Shown: positions 18,641-28,437, numbered from the stretch's first letter. The stretch: 64,000 nucleotides of DNA from Mesorhizobium sp. B2-1-8 (GCF_006442545.2 NZ_CP083952.1:5247501-5311500); one strand, 5' to 3'. Notes: generated by a model not told the origin, from the sequence alone. Numbers and translations: made by a program.

Positions 18641-20854
18641 TCAGTCGGCGGCGAGTTCGAGCATGATCGTCGACAGCGGCGGCAGAAGCATCGTTGCCGA
18701 GATGCTCTTGCCCTCCGCCCTTGCCTCGACCACGCCGCCATTGCCCATGCCGGAGCCGCCATATTCGGTAGCGTCGGTGTTGATGATCTCGCGCCACTTG
18801 CCGGCTGTCGGTAGCGGCACACGATAATTGTCGCGCGGCACCGGTGTGAAATTGGAGATGACGGCGACCGGATTGCCGCCGGGAGCGCTGCGCACCCAGG
18901 CGAAAACCGAATTCTGGCTGTCGTCGACGATCAGCCAGGAAAATCCTTCCGGCTCGCAGTCGCGGCCATGCAAGGCCGGTCGTGAACGGTAGAGATAATT
19001 GAGATCGCGAACCGTCTGCCAGACGCCGCGATGCGGGCGGAAATCGAGCAGGTTCCAATCAAGCGCGCGCGCTTCGCTCCATTCACGGCGCTGCGCGAAT
19101 TCCTGGCCCATGAACAGCAGCTTCTTGCCGGGATAACCCCACATGAAGCCGTAATAGGCACGCAAGGTCGCGAATTTCTGCCAGTCGTCGCCAGCCATCT
19201 TGCCGAGCAGCGTGCCTTTGCCGTGCACGACCTCGTCATGCGAGAGCGGCAGCACGAAATTCTCCGAGAAGGCATAGGTCAGGCCGAAGGTGAGCTCATT
19301 GTGGTGGTGCTTGCGGAAAATCGGCTCCTTGGAAAAATACTCCAGCGTGTCGTGCATGAAGCCCATGTTCCACTTGAAGCCGAAGCCCAGTCCGCCTTCA
19401 TGGACGGGCGCCGAGACCTTTGGCCATGAAGTCGATTCCTCGGCGATGGTCATGACGCCGGGATGGTGCCCGTAGAGCTCCTTGTTCATCTTCTGCAGGA
19501 AGCTGACCGCTTCGAGGTTTTCGCGCCCACCCTTTTCGTTGGGGATCCATTCGCCCTGCTTGCGCGAATAGTCGAGGTAGAGCATCGAGGCGACCGCGTC
19601 GACGCGAAGACCGTCGACATGGTACTTTTCCGCCCAGAACAGTGCGTTGTTGACGAGGAACGATACCACCTCGCGGCGGCCGAAATTGTAGATCGCGGTG
19701 TTCCAGTCCGGGTGGAAGCCCTTGCGCGGGTCGGCATGCTCGTAGAGCGCGGTGCCGTCGAAATGGACCAGACCGTGCTCATCGACAGGAAAATGCGCCG
19801 GCACCCAGTCGAGGATGACGCCGACGCCGGCACGGTGGGCGCCATCGACGAAGCGGGCAAAGCCGTCCGGATCGCCGAAGCGGGCCGATGGCGCGTAGAG
19901 GCCGGTGGTCTGATAGCCCCAGGACGGGTCATAGGGATGCTCGGAGATCGGCAGGAATTCGATGTGGGTGAAACCGGTCTCGACCACATAGGGGATCAGC
20001 CGGTCGGCCAGTTCATCCCATGACAGGAAGGTGCCGTCGTCGCGAAGCTGCCAGGAACCGGCGTGGACCTCGTAGATCGAGATGGCTTCGCGCCGAGGGT
20101 CGGCGTTGCGCCAGTAATTGCGATGTGCCTCGTCACCCCATGCATGCGCCGGCGGCACCGCGGTTACCGAGGCGGTTGCCGGGCGCAGTTCCGACTTGAA
20201 GGCGAACGGATCGGCTTTCAGCGGCAATCTCACGCCATCTGGACCGATGATCTCGTATTTATAGGGCCGGCCGGCACCGATATCGGGAATGAACAGCTCC
20301 CAGATGCCGGTGTCGCGACGGTCGCGCATCGTATGCCGGCGTCCGTCCCAATCGTTGAAATCGCCGACCACCGAGACGCGCCTGGCATTTGGGGCCCACA
20401 CCGCGAAATGCACGCCGGTGGCGCCCTCGTGCTCGATGACATGCGCGCCAAGCTTGTCGAACAGCCTGAGATGCGAACCCTCGGCGATGTAGTAATCGTC
20501 CATCGGTCCGAGCACCGGACCGAACGAATAAGGATCGGTCAGCCACCAGTCGCCGCCGGCATTGCGCGCGTGGTAGCGGAGCGGCTGGCGCTTCCTGATC
20601 GACAGCTTGCCCTCGAAGAAACCGGCTTCGTCGCGCCTGGTCAATTCGCCTGCCTCGATGCCGGTCAGCGTATAGGCGGAGACCGACTGCGCGTGCGGAA
20701 CGAAGCAGCGCGCGAACAGGCTCTTGCCGGCTTCCTGGACACCGAGAACCGCAAAGGGATCGCCGTGCGTACCGGCGACAATCGCCGCAACATCGCTGGC
20801 TGGCGCCAGTCCGTCCGGCCCGCTTGTCGCAGCGGTCGCGCGCGGCTTCCTCAT
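18641..20854 (-). CDS. glgB: 1,4-alpha-glucan branching enzyme GlgB
   Basis: This 737-residue protein has an N-terminal CBM48 pair (GDPFAVLGVQEAG; GVHFAVWAPNARRVSVVGDF) and a GH13 domain. The nucleophile Asp is in HVDGLRVDAV (near 417), the acid/base Glu in IAEESTSWP (near 470), and LSHDEVVHGK follows. It creates alpha-1,6 branches. ATG 20854 follows GGGGAGGG and was preferred to TTG 20920, which adds an unlike leader. It lies between glgP and glgC in the operon. Confidence 0.94.
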   Translation of the reverse strand: MRKPRATAATSGPDGLAPASDVAAIVAGTHGDPFAVLGVQEAGKSLFARCFVPHAQSVSAYTLTGIEAGELTRRDEAGFFEGKLSIRKRQPLRYHARNAGGDWWLTDPYSFGPVLGPMDDYYIAEGSHLRLFDKLGAHVIEHEGATGVHFAVWAPNARRVSVVGDFNDWDGRRHTMRDRRDTGIWELFIPDIGAGRPYKYEIIGPDGVRLPLKADPFAFKSELRPATASVTAVPPAHAWGDEAHRNYWRNADPRREAISIYEVHAGSWQLRDDGTFLSWDELADRLIPYVVETGFTHIEFLPISEHPYDPSWGYQTTGLYAPSARFGDPDGFARFVDGAHRAGVGVILDWVPAHFPVDEHGLVHFDGTALYEHADPRKGFHPDWNTAIYNFGRREVVSFLVNNALFWAEKYHVDGLRVDAVASMLYLDYSRKQGEWIPNEKGGRENLEAVSFLQKMNKELYGHHPGVMTIAEESTSWPKVSAPVHEGGLGFGFKWNMGFMHDTLEYFSKEPIFRKHHHNELTFGLTYAFSENFVLPLSHDEVVHGKGTLLGKMAGDDWQKFATLRAYYGFMWGYPGKKLLFMGQEFAQRREWSEARALDWNLLDFRPHRGVWQTVRDLNYLYRSRPALHGRDCEPEGFSWLIVDDSQNSVFAWVRSAPGGNPVAVISNFTPVPRDNYRVPLPTAGKWREIINTDATEYGGSGMGNGGVVEARAEGKSISATMLLPPLSTIMLELAAD

Positions 20855-20925
20855 CAGGCGGTCGCCCTCCCCGGGCACCAAGTGTTTGTTTTTGCAGCCA
20901 TCGTTCGTGGCCTTATGCAATCACA

Positions 20926-23388
20926 TCAGACCGGCACGTTCCAGATTTCTTTCGCGTATTGGCGGATCGTGCGATCGGAGGAGAACCAGCCGACGCGGGC
21001 GACGTTGCGGATGGCGCGGGCGTACCAGTCCGGGCTGTTGCGCCAAACGGCGTCGACATCGCGCTGGCAGGCGGCATAGGCGTCGAAATCCGCCGCGACC
21101 ATGAACCAGTCGGTGTCGTAAAGGCCATTGATGAGGTCGCGATAGCGATTGGGATCATCGGGCGAGAAGACGCCCGACGAAACGGCCGCGACCGCCTGCG
21201 CCAGTTCGGAGGATGCTTCGATGACGCCACGCGGACTATAGCCATTGTTGCGCCGCTCGGCGACCTCTTCGGTGGTCAGGCCGAAGATGAAGATGTTGTC
21301 GTCGCCGACATGCTCCTTGATCTCGACATTGGCACCGTCGAGCGTGCCGATGGTCAGCGCGCCGTTCAGCGCGAACTTCATGTTGCCGGTCCCCGACGCT
21401 TCCATGCCGGCGGTCGAGATCTGCTCCGAGAGATCGGCGGCCGGCATCAGCACCTCCGCCAGGCTGACATTGTAGTTCGGTACGAACACGACCTTCAGCA
21501 GGCCACGCACCGAAGGGTCGCTGTTGATCACCCTGGCGACATCGTTGGCCAGTTTGATGATCAGCTTGGCGTTGTGGTAGCTGGGCGCGGCCTTGCCGCC
21601 GAAGAATTTCACGCGCGGCATCCAGTCGCGCTCGGGATGCGAACGGATCTGGTCATAGAGCGCGATCGCCTCGAGGATGTTGAGGAGCTGGCGCTTGTAT
21701 TCGTGGATGCGCTTGACCTGGATGTCGAAGAGCGCCGAAGGGTCGAGCCTGATGCCGAGGCGATCGGCGACCAGATTGGCAAGCCTCACTTTGTTCTGGC
21801 GCTTCACAGCGGCGAATTTTTCGCGGAAGGCAGAGTCGTCGGCGAGAGGATCGAGCCCCTTGATCGCCTCGATGTCATCCATGAAGCGGTCGCCGATCGC
21901 CTCGCGGGCAAGCGCGGTGAGGCCCGGATTGCACTGGATGAGCCAGCGCCGCGGCGTGATGCCGTTGGTCTTGTTGTTGATGCGGTCGGGATAGAGTTTG
22001 TGGAGGTCGGCGAAGACCGTCTCCTTCATCAACTCGGTGTGCAGCGCCGACACGCCGTTGATCGAGTGCGAACCGACAAAGGCCAAATTGCCCATGCGCA
22101 CCCGGCGGTCGCCATTCTCCTGGATCAATGAGATACGGCCGATCTGCTCGTCCGAGAACTGATCGGTGGCGCGGGCTTCGAGCAGCACCTGCGCGTTGAT
22201 GGCGTAGACGATCTGCATGTGGCGCGGCAGGAGCCGCTCGAACAGCGGCACCGGCCAGCTTTCCAGCGCCTCGGGCAGCAGCGTGTGGTTGGTGTAGCCG
22301 AAGGTGCGCTTGGTGATATCCCAGGCGAGGTCGAAATCCATGCCGTGGACATCCATCAAGAGCCGCATCAGCTCGGGCACGGCGATCGCCGGATGGGTGT
22401 CGTTGAGGTGGATCGCCGCCTTGTCGGGCAGCGACCTGAGATCGCCATATTGGCTCAGATGCCGCTGCAGGATGTCCTGCAGCGAAGCGGTGGAGAAGAA
22501 GTATTCCTGGCGCAGCCTGAGTTCCTGCCCGGCCATGTGGGAATCGGCTGGATAGAGCACCCGCGACAGCGCATCGGCCTTGTTGCTTTCGGCCAGCGCG
22601 CCGATGTGGTCGCCGGCGTTGAACTTGTCGAGCAGGATCGGGTCGATCGGCATGCCGGACCAAAGGCGCAGCGTGTTGACGCGCTTGGCGCGCCAGCCGG
22701 CCACCGGCGTGTCGTAGGCGACCGCCAGAACATGCTCCCTCGGTTTCCAGACGTGGCGTTCGAGGCGACCTTCCCTGGAGGTGATCGATTCGACCGAACC
22801 ACCGAAGCCGACTTCAAAGGAGCGCTCGCGCCGCTCGAACTCCCACGGATTGCCGTGATCAAGCCAGGTCTCGGGCAGTTCGACCTGCCAGCCGTCATGG
22901 ATTTCCTGACGGAACATGCCGTTGGCATAGCGGATGCCGTAGCCATGCGCGGGGATGTCGACGGTCGCCATGCTTTCCATGAAACAGGCGGCGAGCCGGC
23001 CAAGGCCGCCATTGCCAAGGGCGGCGTCCGGCTCGAGCGCCGCGATCAGGTCGAGATCGACGCCGAGCGACGACAGCGCCTCACGCATGTTCTCCATCAG
23101 GCCGAGATTGGAAAAGGCGTCGCGCATCAGACGCCCGATCAGGAATTCGAGCGAGAGGTAATAAACGCGCTTTTCCTTCTGGTCGTAGGCTTCCTTGGTC
23201 GCCTGCATCCAATGGTCGACGACGCGGTCGCGCACGACCTTGATCGAGGCGGTCAGCCAGTCGTACTGGGTCGCGACGGTGGTGTCCTTGCCGACCCGGT
23301 ATTTGAGCGACATCAAGACTTCTTCGGCGAGCGTCTTGGGATCGGGATTGTCGAGAGCGGGGGCTTCGATCGTCATGCCGGATGTCAT
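20926..23388 (-). CDS. glgP: Glycogen phosphorylase GlgP
   Basis: This 820-residue GT35 enzyme releases glucose 1-phosphate from glycogen ends. The pyridoxal phosphate site is EASGTGNMKFALNGALTIG (Lys near 668), and typical segments LGNGGLGRLAACFMESMAT and PDYYLRDRSG-family equivalents such as FVPNYNVSLAEVLMPAADL are present. ATG 23388 has GAGAGGCGAT directly before it; the frame runs open to 23511 but that leader is not family-like. It is the first gene of the glycogen operon, so breakdown and synthesis genes share one transcript. Confidence 0.95.
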   Translation of the reverse strand: MTSGMTIEAPALDNPDPKTLAEEVLMSLKYRVGKDTTVATQYDWLTASIKVVRDRVVDHWMQATKEAYDQKEKRVYYLSLEFLIGRLMRDAFSNLGLMENMREALSSLGVDLDLIAALEPDAALGNGGLGRLAACFMESMATVDIPAHGYGIRYANGMFRQEIHDGWQVELPETWLDHGNPWEFERRERSFEVGFGGSVESITSREGRLERHVWKPREHVLAVAYDTPVAGWRAKRVNTLRLWSGMPIDPILLDKFNAGDHIGALAESNKADALSRVLYPADSHMAGQELRLRQEYFFSTASLQDILQRHLSQYGDLRSLPDKAAIHLNDTHPAIAVPELMRLLMDVHGMDFDLAWDITKRTFGYTNHTLLPEALESWPVPLFERLLPRHMQIVYAINAQVLLEARATDQFSDEQIGRISLIQENGDRRVRMGNLAFVGSHSINGVSALHTELMKETVFADLHKLYPDRINNKTNGITPRRWLIQCNPGLTALAREAIGDRFMDDIEAIKGLDPLADDSAFREKFAAVKRQNKVRLANLVADRLGIRLDPSALFDIQVKRIHEYKRQLLNILEAIALYDQIRSHPERDWMPRVKFFGGKAAPSYHNAKLIIKLANDVARVINSDPSVRGLLKVVFVPNYNVSLAEVLMPAADLSEQISTAGMEASGTGNMKFALNGALTIGTLDGANVEIKEHVGDDNIFIFGLTTEEVAERRNNGYSPRGVIEASSELAQAVAAVSSGVFSPDDPNRYRDLINGLYDTDWFMVAADFDAYAACQRDVDAVWRNSPDWYARAIRNVARVGWFSSDRTIRQYAKEIWNVPV

Positions 23389-23444
23389 ATCGCCTCTCGT
23401 TCGGTTAGCCTGATCATACCGGCTTTCACCGTTTCTCCCAGCCC

Positions 23445-23472
23445 ATCCTAGTGCATTGCAGCATGTTTTCAA
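23445..23472 (-). promoter_or_regulatory. Possible sigma-70-type promoter of the glycogen operon
   Basis: On the minus strand TTGAAA (23472-23467) and TAGGAT (23450-23445) are 16 bases apart, 57 bases before the glgP start. This is only a consensus match in the 132-bp gap between frcA and glgP. Confidence 0.3.
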
Positions 23473-23520
23473 TCGATTAGAGCACACCCCTGCCTGCTTA
23501 CCCTGCGGCAACTTGGCAGT

Positions 23521-24303
23521 TCAGGCCGCCAATGCTGCCTCCGGGGGCGTTTTTGCCCCGGTCATGAAGGCAACGGCATCGGACATCGTGTATTGCTTGG
23601 GGTCGATGACGCATAGGCGACGGCCCAGACGGTGGATGTGTATACGGTCAGCCACCTCGAAGACGTGCGGCATGTTGTGCGAGATCAGCACGATCGGCAG
23701 GCCGCGCTTCTTCACGTCGAGGATCAGTTCGAGCACGCGGCGGCTCTCCTTGACCCCGAGTGCCGCCGTCGGTTCGTCCATGATGACCATTTTCGAGCCG
23801 AAGGCGGCGGCGCGGGCCACCGCCACGCCCTGGCGTTGGCCGCCCGACAGCGTCTCCACCGCCTGGCTGATGTTCTGGATGGTCATCAAGCCGAGTTCGG
23901 TGAGCTTGTCGCGGGCGCGCTTTTCCATTGCCGGACGGTCGAGCATGCGAAGCCACTGGCCGACGAAGCCGGGTTTTCGGATCTCGCGGCCGAGGAACAT
24001 GTTGTCGGCGATCGACAGCGCCGGCGACAACGCGAGATTCTGGTAGACGGTTTCGATGCCGGCTTCGCGCGCTTCCATCGGCGATTTGAAGGAAACGGGT
24101 TTGCCTTCAAGCCGGATTTCGCCTTCGTCCGGCACGGCCGCGCCGGAAATCGCCTTGATGAGCGACGACTTGCCGGCGCCGTTGTCGCCGATGACGGCAA
24201 GGATTTCGCCGGGGTAAAGGTCGAAGTCGGCATTGTCGAGAGCGGTGACGCGGCCATAGCGCTTGACCAGACCGCGCGCGGTGAGGATGGGTTCCTGGGT
24301 CAT
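23521..24303 (-). CDS. frcA: Fructose ABC transporter ATPase FrcA
   Basis: This 260-residue single-domain ABC ATPase has Walker A GDNGAGKSSLIKAISG, signature LSGGQRQGVAVARA and Walker B MVIMDEPTAALG. Most sugar ATPases of this class (RbsA, XylG) have two fused domains; FrcA has one, as here. It ends TGAKTPPEAALAA. ATG 24303 overlaps the frcC stop by four bases. It energises uptake of fructose, and possibly ribose or mannose, with FrcB and FrcC. Confidence 0.85.
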   Translation of the reverse strand: MTQEPILTARGLVKRYGRVTALDNADFDLYPGEILAVIGDNGAGKSSLIKAISGAAVPDEGEIRLEGKPVSFKSPMEAREAGIETVYQNLALSPALSIADNMFLGREIRKPGFVGQWLRMLDRPAMEKRARDKLTELGLMTIQNISQAVETLSGGQRQGVAVARAAAFGSKMVIMDEPTAALGVKESRRVLELILDVKKRGLPIVLISHNMPHVFEVADRIHIHRLGRRLCVIDPKQYTMSDAVAFMTGAKTPPEAALAA

Positions 24304-25361
24304 GCCGAAACCTTTCTGATCCATTGGTCGATGGCGACGGCGCCGATGATCAGCACGCCGGTGAGCAGCACTTTCCATTGCGGATCGGCGCCCAGCATGT
24401 TGAGGCCCATCGAGACGACGCCGACGATCATCGCGCCGAACAAGGTGCCGAGGATGGAGCCGCGGCCGCCGAAGAGAGAAATACCGCCGATCACCGTCGC
24501 GGTGATGGCCTGCAGATTGTAGTCGGTGACGGCGGCGGACGGCGAGATCGAGCCGTTACGGCCGATGGAGACCCAGGCCGCGAAAGCGGCGATCAGCCCG
24601 GCAAGGGCGTAGACCGTCATCAGCACCTTCTTGGTCTGGATGCCCGACAGCTTCGCCGCCTCCTGGTCGTCGCCGACGGCGTAGACATGACGGCCCCATG
24701 CGGTGTGGTTGAGCACGTACCAAAGAACCAGCACGAGCACGACCGTGGCAATGACACCGAGCGTCAGCACCGCGGTGCCGACCTTGAAGCTCAGGGCAAA
24801 CAGATGCAGGAGCGGCGCCTGATTGTCGACGTCGGTGTCGCGGATCGTCTCATTGGCCGAATAGATGAAGTTCGTGGCCATGACGATGTTCCAGGTGCCA
24901 AGCGTCACGATGAAGGGCGGCAGTTTCATATAGGCGACCAGCAGCCCGTTCAGCAGCCCGCAAGCCGCACCGGCGGCGAGCCCGATCGCCACGGCGAGCA
25001 CGCTCGGCATGCCGTAGCTGACCGCGCAATTGCCCATGATCACCGCCGAAATCACCATGATCACCCCGATCGACAGGTCGATGCCGGCGGTCAGGATGAC
25101 CAGCGTCTGCGCGGCCCCGAGAATGCCGACGATGGCGATCTGCTGCAGGATCAGCGTCAGCGTGTAGGACGAGAAGAACCGTCCTCCAATCGCGATGCCG
25201 AAGATGATGACCGACAGAAGCAGCACGATCAGCGGCACCGCGGCCGGCGTCGAATGCAGAAAATGCTGGATGCGCTTGACGGCTGATTTGTGATCGTCGA
25301 AAGCGGCTACGCTTGTATCGCTGGCCGAGAGAACCTTCTCGAATTCTTGAGCTTGAGCCAT
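24300..25361 (-). CDS. frcC: Fructose ABC transporter permease FrcC
   Basis: This 353-residue permease of the RbsC/FrcC family (BPD_transp_2) has about eight to ten membrane helices and the motifs LTAGIDLSIGVIMVISAVIM and ISLFGGRGSILGTLFGAMIV. An N-terminal cytoplasmic leader of about 40 residues precedes TM1. ATG 25361 has GGGGAGGAAAC directly upstream. It follows frcB after a 155-bp gap with a hairpin. Confidence 0.88.
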   Translation of the reverse strand: MAQAQEFEKVLSASDTSVAAFDDHKSAVKRIQHFLHSTPAAVPLIVLLLSVIIFGIAIGGRFFSSYTLTLILQQIAIVGILGAAQTLVILTAGIDLSIGVIMVISAVIMGNCAVSYGMPSVLAVAIGLAAGAACGLLNGLLVAYMKLPPFIVTLGTWNIVMATNFIYSANETIRDTDVDNQAPLLHLFALSFKVGTAVLTLGVIATVVLVLVLWYVLNHTAWGRHVYAVGDDQEAAKLSGIQTKKVLMTVYALAGLIAAFAAWVSIGRNGSISPSAAVTDYNLQAITATVIGGISLFGGRGSILGTLFGAMIVGVVSMGLNMLGADPQWKVLLTGVLIIGAVAIDQWIRKVSA

Positions 25362-25460
25362 GTTTCCTCCCCGTAGGGCTTCAGCCACGCGCTGACGCCG
25401 TCCACGCCTTCCGGTCTGCCGCCGGGATTATTCGCGTTTACAGTGATGCATCGTCCTCCC

Positions 25461-25492
25461 GATGCGGCCGGGGATCAAGCCCCCGGCCGATC
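25461..25492 (-). terminator. GC-rich hairpin between frcB and frcC
   Basis: CGGCCGGGG (25465-25473) pairs with CCCCGGCCG (25481-25489), extended by GAT/ATC across one bulged base. It starts 25 bases past the frcB stop in the transcription direction. Like the opp hairpin, it lacks a T-run on the transcribed side and may lower permease expression or protect frcB mRNA. Confidence 0.45.
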
Positions 25493-25516
25493 GGTTTTGT
25501 TCCGGTCAGGCCAGTA

Positions 25517-26551
25517 TCAGCCCCAGCACTTGGCGAGGCCTTCCTTGGTGTCGATGGACTTGACGCCCTTGGCCGGCTTGTCGGTGACGAGGTTGACGCC
25601 GGTGTCGAAGAAGTTCTTGCCCTCGGTCGGCTTCGGCTTGGTGCCGTCCTTGGCGAAGGCGGCGATCGCCTCGATGCCGAGTGCGGCCATCTGCAGCGGA
25701 TATTGCTGCGAGGTGGCGCCGATGACGCCTTCGGCGACCGACTTCACGCCGGGGCAACCGCCGTCGACCGAGACGATCAGCACCTGGCTTTCGAGGCCGA
25801 CGGCCTTGAGCGCCTGGTAGGCGCCGACCGCGGCCGGCTCGTTGATGGTGTGGATGACGTTGATGGTGTTGTCCTTCTGGAGAAGGTTTTCCATCGCCTT
25901 GCGGCCGCCTTCCTCGTTGCCGTTCGTCACATCATGACCGACGATGCGCGGATCGGTCTCATCGCCGATCTTGTTGGGGTCCTTCACGTCGATGCCGTAG
26001 CCCATCATGAAGCCCTGGTCGCGCAGAACGTCCACGGTCGGCTGCGAGGGGGTCAGGTCGAGGAAGCCGATCTTGGCGTCCTTAGCCTTGTCGCCCAGTG
26101 TAGCGGCCGCCCAGGCGCCAATCAGCTTGCCGGCCTCCAGATTGTCGGTGGCGAAGGTCGCGTCGGCGGCGTCGACCGGATCGAGCGGCGTATCCAGCGC
26201 AATCACAAGCAGGCCGGCATCGCGCGCCTTCTTCACCGTCGGCACGATGCCCTTGGTGTCGGAGGCGGTGATCAGAATACCCTTGGCGCCGTCGGCGATG
26301 CAGCTTTCGATCGCCGCCACCTGGCTCTCGCTGTCACCGTCGATCTTGCCGGCATAGGTCTTGAGATCGACGCCAAGTTCCTTGGCCTTGGCGGTCGCGC
26401 CCTCTTTCATCTTGACGAAGAACGGATTGGTGTCGGTCTTGGTGATCAGGCAGGCGCCGACGCCAGCGGCGGATGCGGACGAAGCGAACGCCATCAGACC
26501 CAGCGCGGCCGCCGCAAAAACGGTGGACTTCAACAATTTTGTATTGGTCAC
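25517..26551 (-). CDS. frcB: Fructose-binding periplasmic protein FrcB
   Basis: This 344-residue type 1 sugar-binding protein has the signal peptide [20 protein letters not shown] with cleavage after SASA. Typical segments follow: [39 protein letters not shown] and [17 protein letters not shown]. It captures fructose for FrcCA. A GTG start at 26551 is chosen because GGGAGGAAATC lies directly before it and the signal peptide begins there; the upstream ATG 26572 would add an acidic leader. It is the first gene of the frcBCA operon, divergent from frcR. Confidence 0.88.
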   Translation of the reverse strand: MTNTKLLKSTVFAAAALGLMAFASSASAAGVGACLITKTDTNPFFVKMKEGATAKAKELGVDLKTYAGKIDGDSESQVAAIESCIADGAKGILITASDTKGIVPTVKKARDAGLLVIALDTPLDPVDAADATFATDNLEAGKLIGAWAAATLGDKAKDAKIGFLDLTPSQPTVDVLRDQGFMMGYGIDVKDPNKIGDETDPRIVGHDVTNGNEEGGRKAMENLLQKDNTINVIHTINEPAAVGAYQALKAVGLESQVLIVSVDGGCPGVKSVAEGVIGATSQQYPLQMAALGIEAIAAFAKDGTKPKPTEGKNFFDTGVNLVTDKPAKGVKSIDTKEGLAKCWG

Positions 26552-26662
26552 GATTTCCTCCCAGTGGAACATTTTCGAATGCCGGCCAACCGGCACCGTA
26601 CGACATCCAAGCGACTTCTCCCAGCGCGGATGCCCGATCAAACAGACACCAGACCAAGGCAT

Positions 26663-26700
26663 CTGTCAATAATTAAATCACTCTTATTTATTATTGACAG
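26663..26700. promoter_or_regulatory. Large palindromic operator with divergent -35 elements (frcB / frcR)
   Basis: CTGTCAATAAT (26663-26673) and ATTATTGACAG (26690-26700) are perfect 11-bp inverted arms around a 16-bp AT-rich spacer. Each arm contains TTGACA reading outward, so each may be the -35 box of one of the two divergent promoters; CATTCT lies 17 bp beyond for frcR and TCTGTT for frcB. AT-rich long palindromes are typical of ROK-family (NagC/Mlc/XylR-like) repressor sites, so FrcR is the likely ligand. Confidence 0.6.
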
Positions 26701-26762
26701 CCTTGCGTGCTTCACTCATTCTGGCCCAAAAGCATTGCCGGGGAAACGACGGGAGGAACAGG

Positions 26763-27989
26763 GTGGAGACCGCCACTGCGAGGCATGGTTCGCCCGAAGC
26801 GAATGAGAGCCTCATTCACCGCGGGACCAACCAGAGCGGCATGCGCGACCATAACGAGCGCCTGGTGCTTTCGCTGGTGCGCCAGCATGGCAGTCTGGCG
26901 AAGTCCGACATCGCCCGCATGACCGGACTTTCGGCGCAGACGGTCTCGGTCATCATGCGCGAACTGGAGGAAGAGAGCCTGCTCGTGCGCCAGGCGCCTT
27001 TGCGCGGCAAGATCGGCCAGCCCTCGATCCCCATGGCGCTCAACCCCGAAGGCGCCTTCTTCATCGGTCTCAAGATCGGCCGCCGCAGCGCCGAACTCGT
27101 GCTGATCGATTTCCTCGGGCAGGTGCGCGCGATGCTGCAGCATTCCTACCGCTACCCTGCCCCACGCGAGACGGTCGAGTTCGTCACAGCGGGCATGAAG
27201 ACGATGCGTGGCGAGTTGACACCGACGCAGGACAAGCGCATTGCCGGACTCGGCATCGCCATGCCATTCGAACTGTGGAACTGGGCCGACACGGCCGGCG
27301 CGCCTCGCGACGTCATGGACGAATGGCGCCACCGCGACATCAGGGGCGACATCCAGGCGCAGTGCGATTTTCCGGTCTATCTGCAGAACGATGCCACCTC
27401 CGCCTGCGGCGCCGAACTGGTCTTCGGCCAGACGGGCGCGGCACGGGACTTCGTCTATTTCTACATCGGCGCCTTTGCCGGCGGCGGCATCGTGCTCAAC
27501 GGCCGGCTCTTCGGCGGCCCCACCGGCAATGCCGGCGCGCTCGGCTCCATGCCCGTGCCCGGGCCAGATGGAAAGCCGACCCAGCTGATCGACGTGGCCT
27601 CGATCGCCATGCTCGAAAAAACACTCAACGCGCGTGGCGTCGAGGCGTCTTATCTGTGGACCTCACCCGAGGATTGGGGTGAGATCGGCGCCGAACTCGA
27701 CGAGTGGATCGCCAGCGCCTCGCAGGCGCTTGCTTACGCCATCGTCGCAGCGTCCTCGGTCATCGATTTCGAGGCCGCGGTGATCGACGGCTGGATGCCG
27801 AAGGCCGTGCGCCACAGGCTGGTCGAGGCGGTGGTGACGGCAATCGCCGCGATCGACGGCGAAGGGCTGAAACTTCCGGCTGTCCGCGAGGGAAGCGTGG
27901 GCATCCATGCCCGGGCGCTCGGCGGCGCCAGCCTGCCGCTTTCCGAACGCTTCCTGATCGGTTCGACGACGATCTCCAGGAGCGCCTGA
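26763..27989 (+). CDS. frcR: ROK-family transcriptional regulator of fructose genes (FrcR)
   Basis: This 408-residue protein has an N-terminal winged helix (about 30-75: LVLSLVRQHGSLAKSDIARM, then TGLSAQTVSVIMRELEEESL) and a C-terminal sugar-kinase-like ROK domain with FFIGLKIGRRSAELVLIDF. The GTG start at 26763 follows GGGAGGAACAG; an ATG-like start at 26694 lacks a ribosome site and would place translation inside the operator. It is divergent from frcB, and its own operon continues into a mutarotase and frcK. It probably represses both units until fructose or its phosphate binds. The regulator name follows its position. Confidence 0.75.
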   Translation: METATARHGSPEANESLIHRGTNQSGMRDHNERLVLSLVRQHGSLAKSDIARMTGLSAQTVSVIMRELEEESLLVRQAPLRGKIGQPSIPMALNPEGAFFIGLKIGRRSAELVLIDFLGQVRAMLQHSYRYPAPRETVEFVTAGMKTMRGELTPTQDKRIAGLGIAMPFELWNWADTAGAPRDVMDEWRHRDIRGDIQAQCDFPVYLQNDATSACGAELVFGQTGAARDFVYFYIGAFAGGGIVLNGRLFGGPTGNAGALGSMPVPGPDGKPTQLIDVASIAMLEKTLNARGVEASYLWTSPEDWGEIGAELDEWIASASQALAYAIVAASSVIDFEAAVIDGWMPKAVRHRLVEAVVTAIAAIDGEGLKLPAVREGSVGIHARALGGASLPLSERFLIGSTTISRSA

Positions 27990-27990
27990 A

Positions 27991-28437
27991 ATGCTGATCG
28001 GGATTCCGGCGCTGCTTGGTCCGGAGCTTCTGGCAACATTGCGCGCCATGGGCCATGGTGACGAGATTGCCCTCGTCGACGGGAACTATCCGGCGCAGGA
28101 CCAGGCAAGGCGCCTCATCCGGACCGACGGCCATGCCCTCATTCCCGTACTCGACGCGGTACTTACGCTGCTTCCGGTCGACGATGTCGTTCCGGAGGCG
28201 CTGTTTCGCGCCTCGGTGAAAGGCGATCCGTCGCTTGCCGATCCTGTCCATCGTGAAATGGAGGCGATCTGCGCCAAACGCGCGCCGGGCCGCAAGGTGG
28301 TTGCGCTGGCCGGCGCCGACTTCTATGCACGGGTCAAATCTGCGCATGCCATCGTCGCGACAAGCGAGCCGCGGCTTTACGCCAACATCATCATCCGCAA
28401 GGGCGTGATCTATCCGCCGGAGACCAAGAAGCCATGA
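27991..28437 (+). CDS. RbsD/FucU-family sugar mutarotase
   Basis: This 148-residue protein begins MLIGIPALLGPELLATLRAM and has GHGDEIALVDGNYPA, the RbsD/FucU fold with its conserved His. These enzymes interconvert anomers or ring forms of a sugar (fucose, ribose). It starts one base after frcR with AGGAGCGCC upstream and overlaps frcK by four bases (ATGA). Its place before a fructokinase suggests it supplies the fructose form preferred by the kinase or transporter; that substrate is inferred. Confidence 0.75.
   Translation: MLIGIPALLGPELLATLRAMGHGDEIALVDGNYPAQDQARRLIRTDGHALIPVLDAVLTLLPVDDVVPEALFRASVKGDPSLADPVHREMEAICAKRAPGRKVVALAGADFYARVKSAHAIVATSEPRLYANIIIRKGVIYPPETKKP

Noticed and set aside
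25313..26806. 497-codon plus-strand frame opposite frcB
   Set aside because: Shadow of frcB; it runs through the frcB/frcR control region and has no family features.
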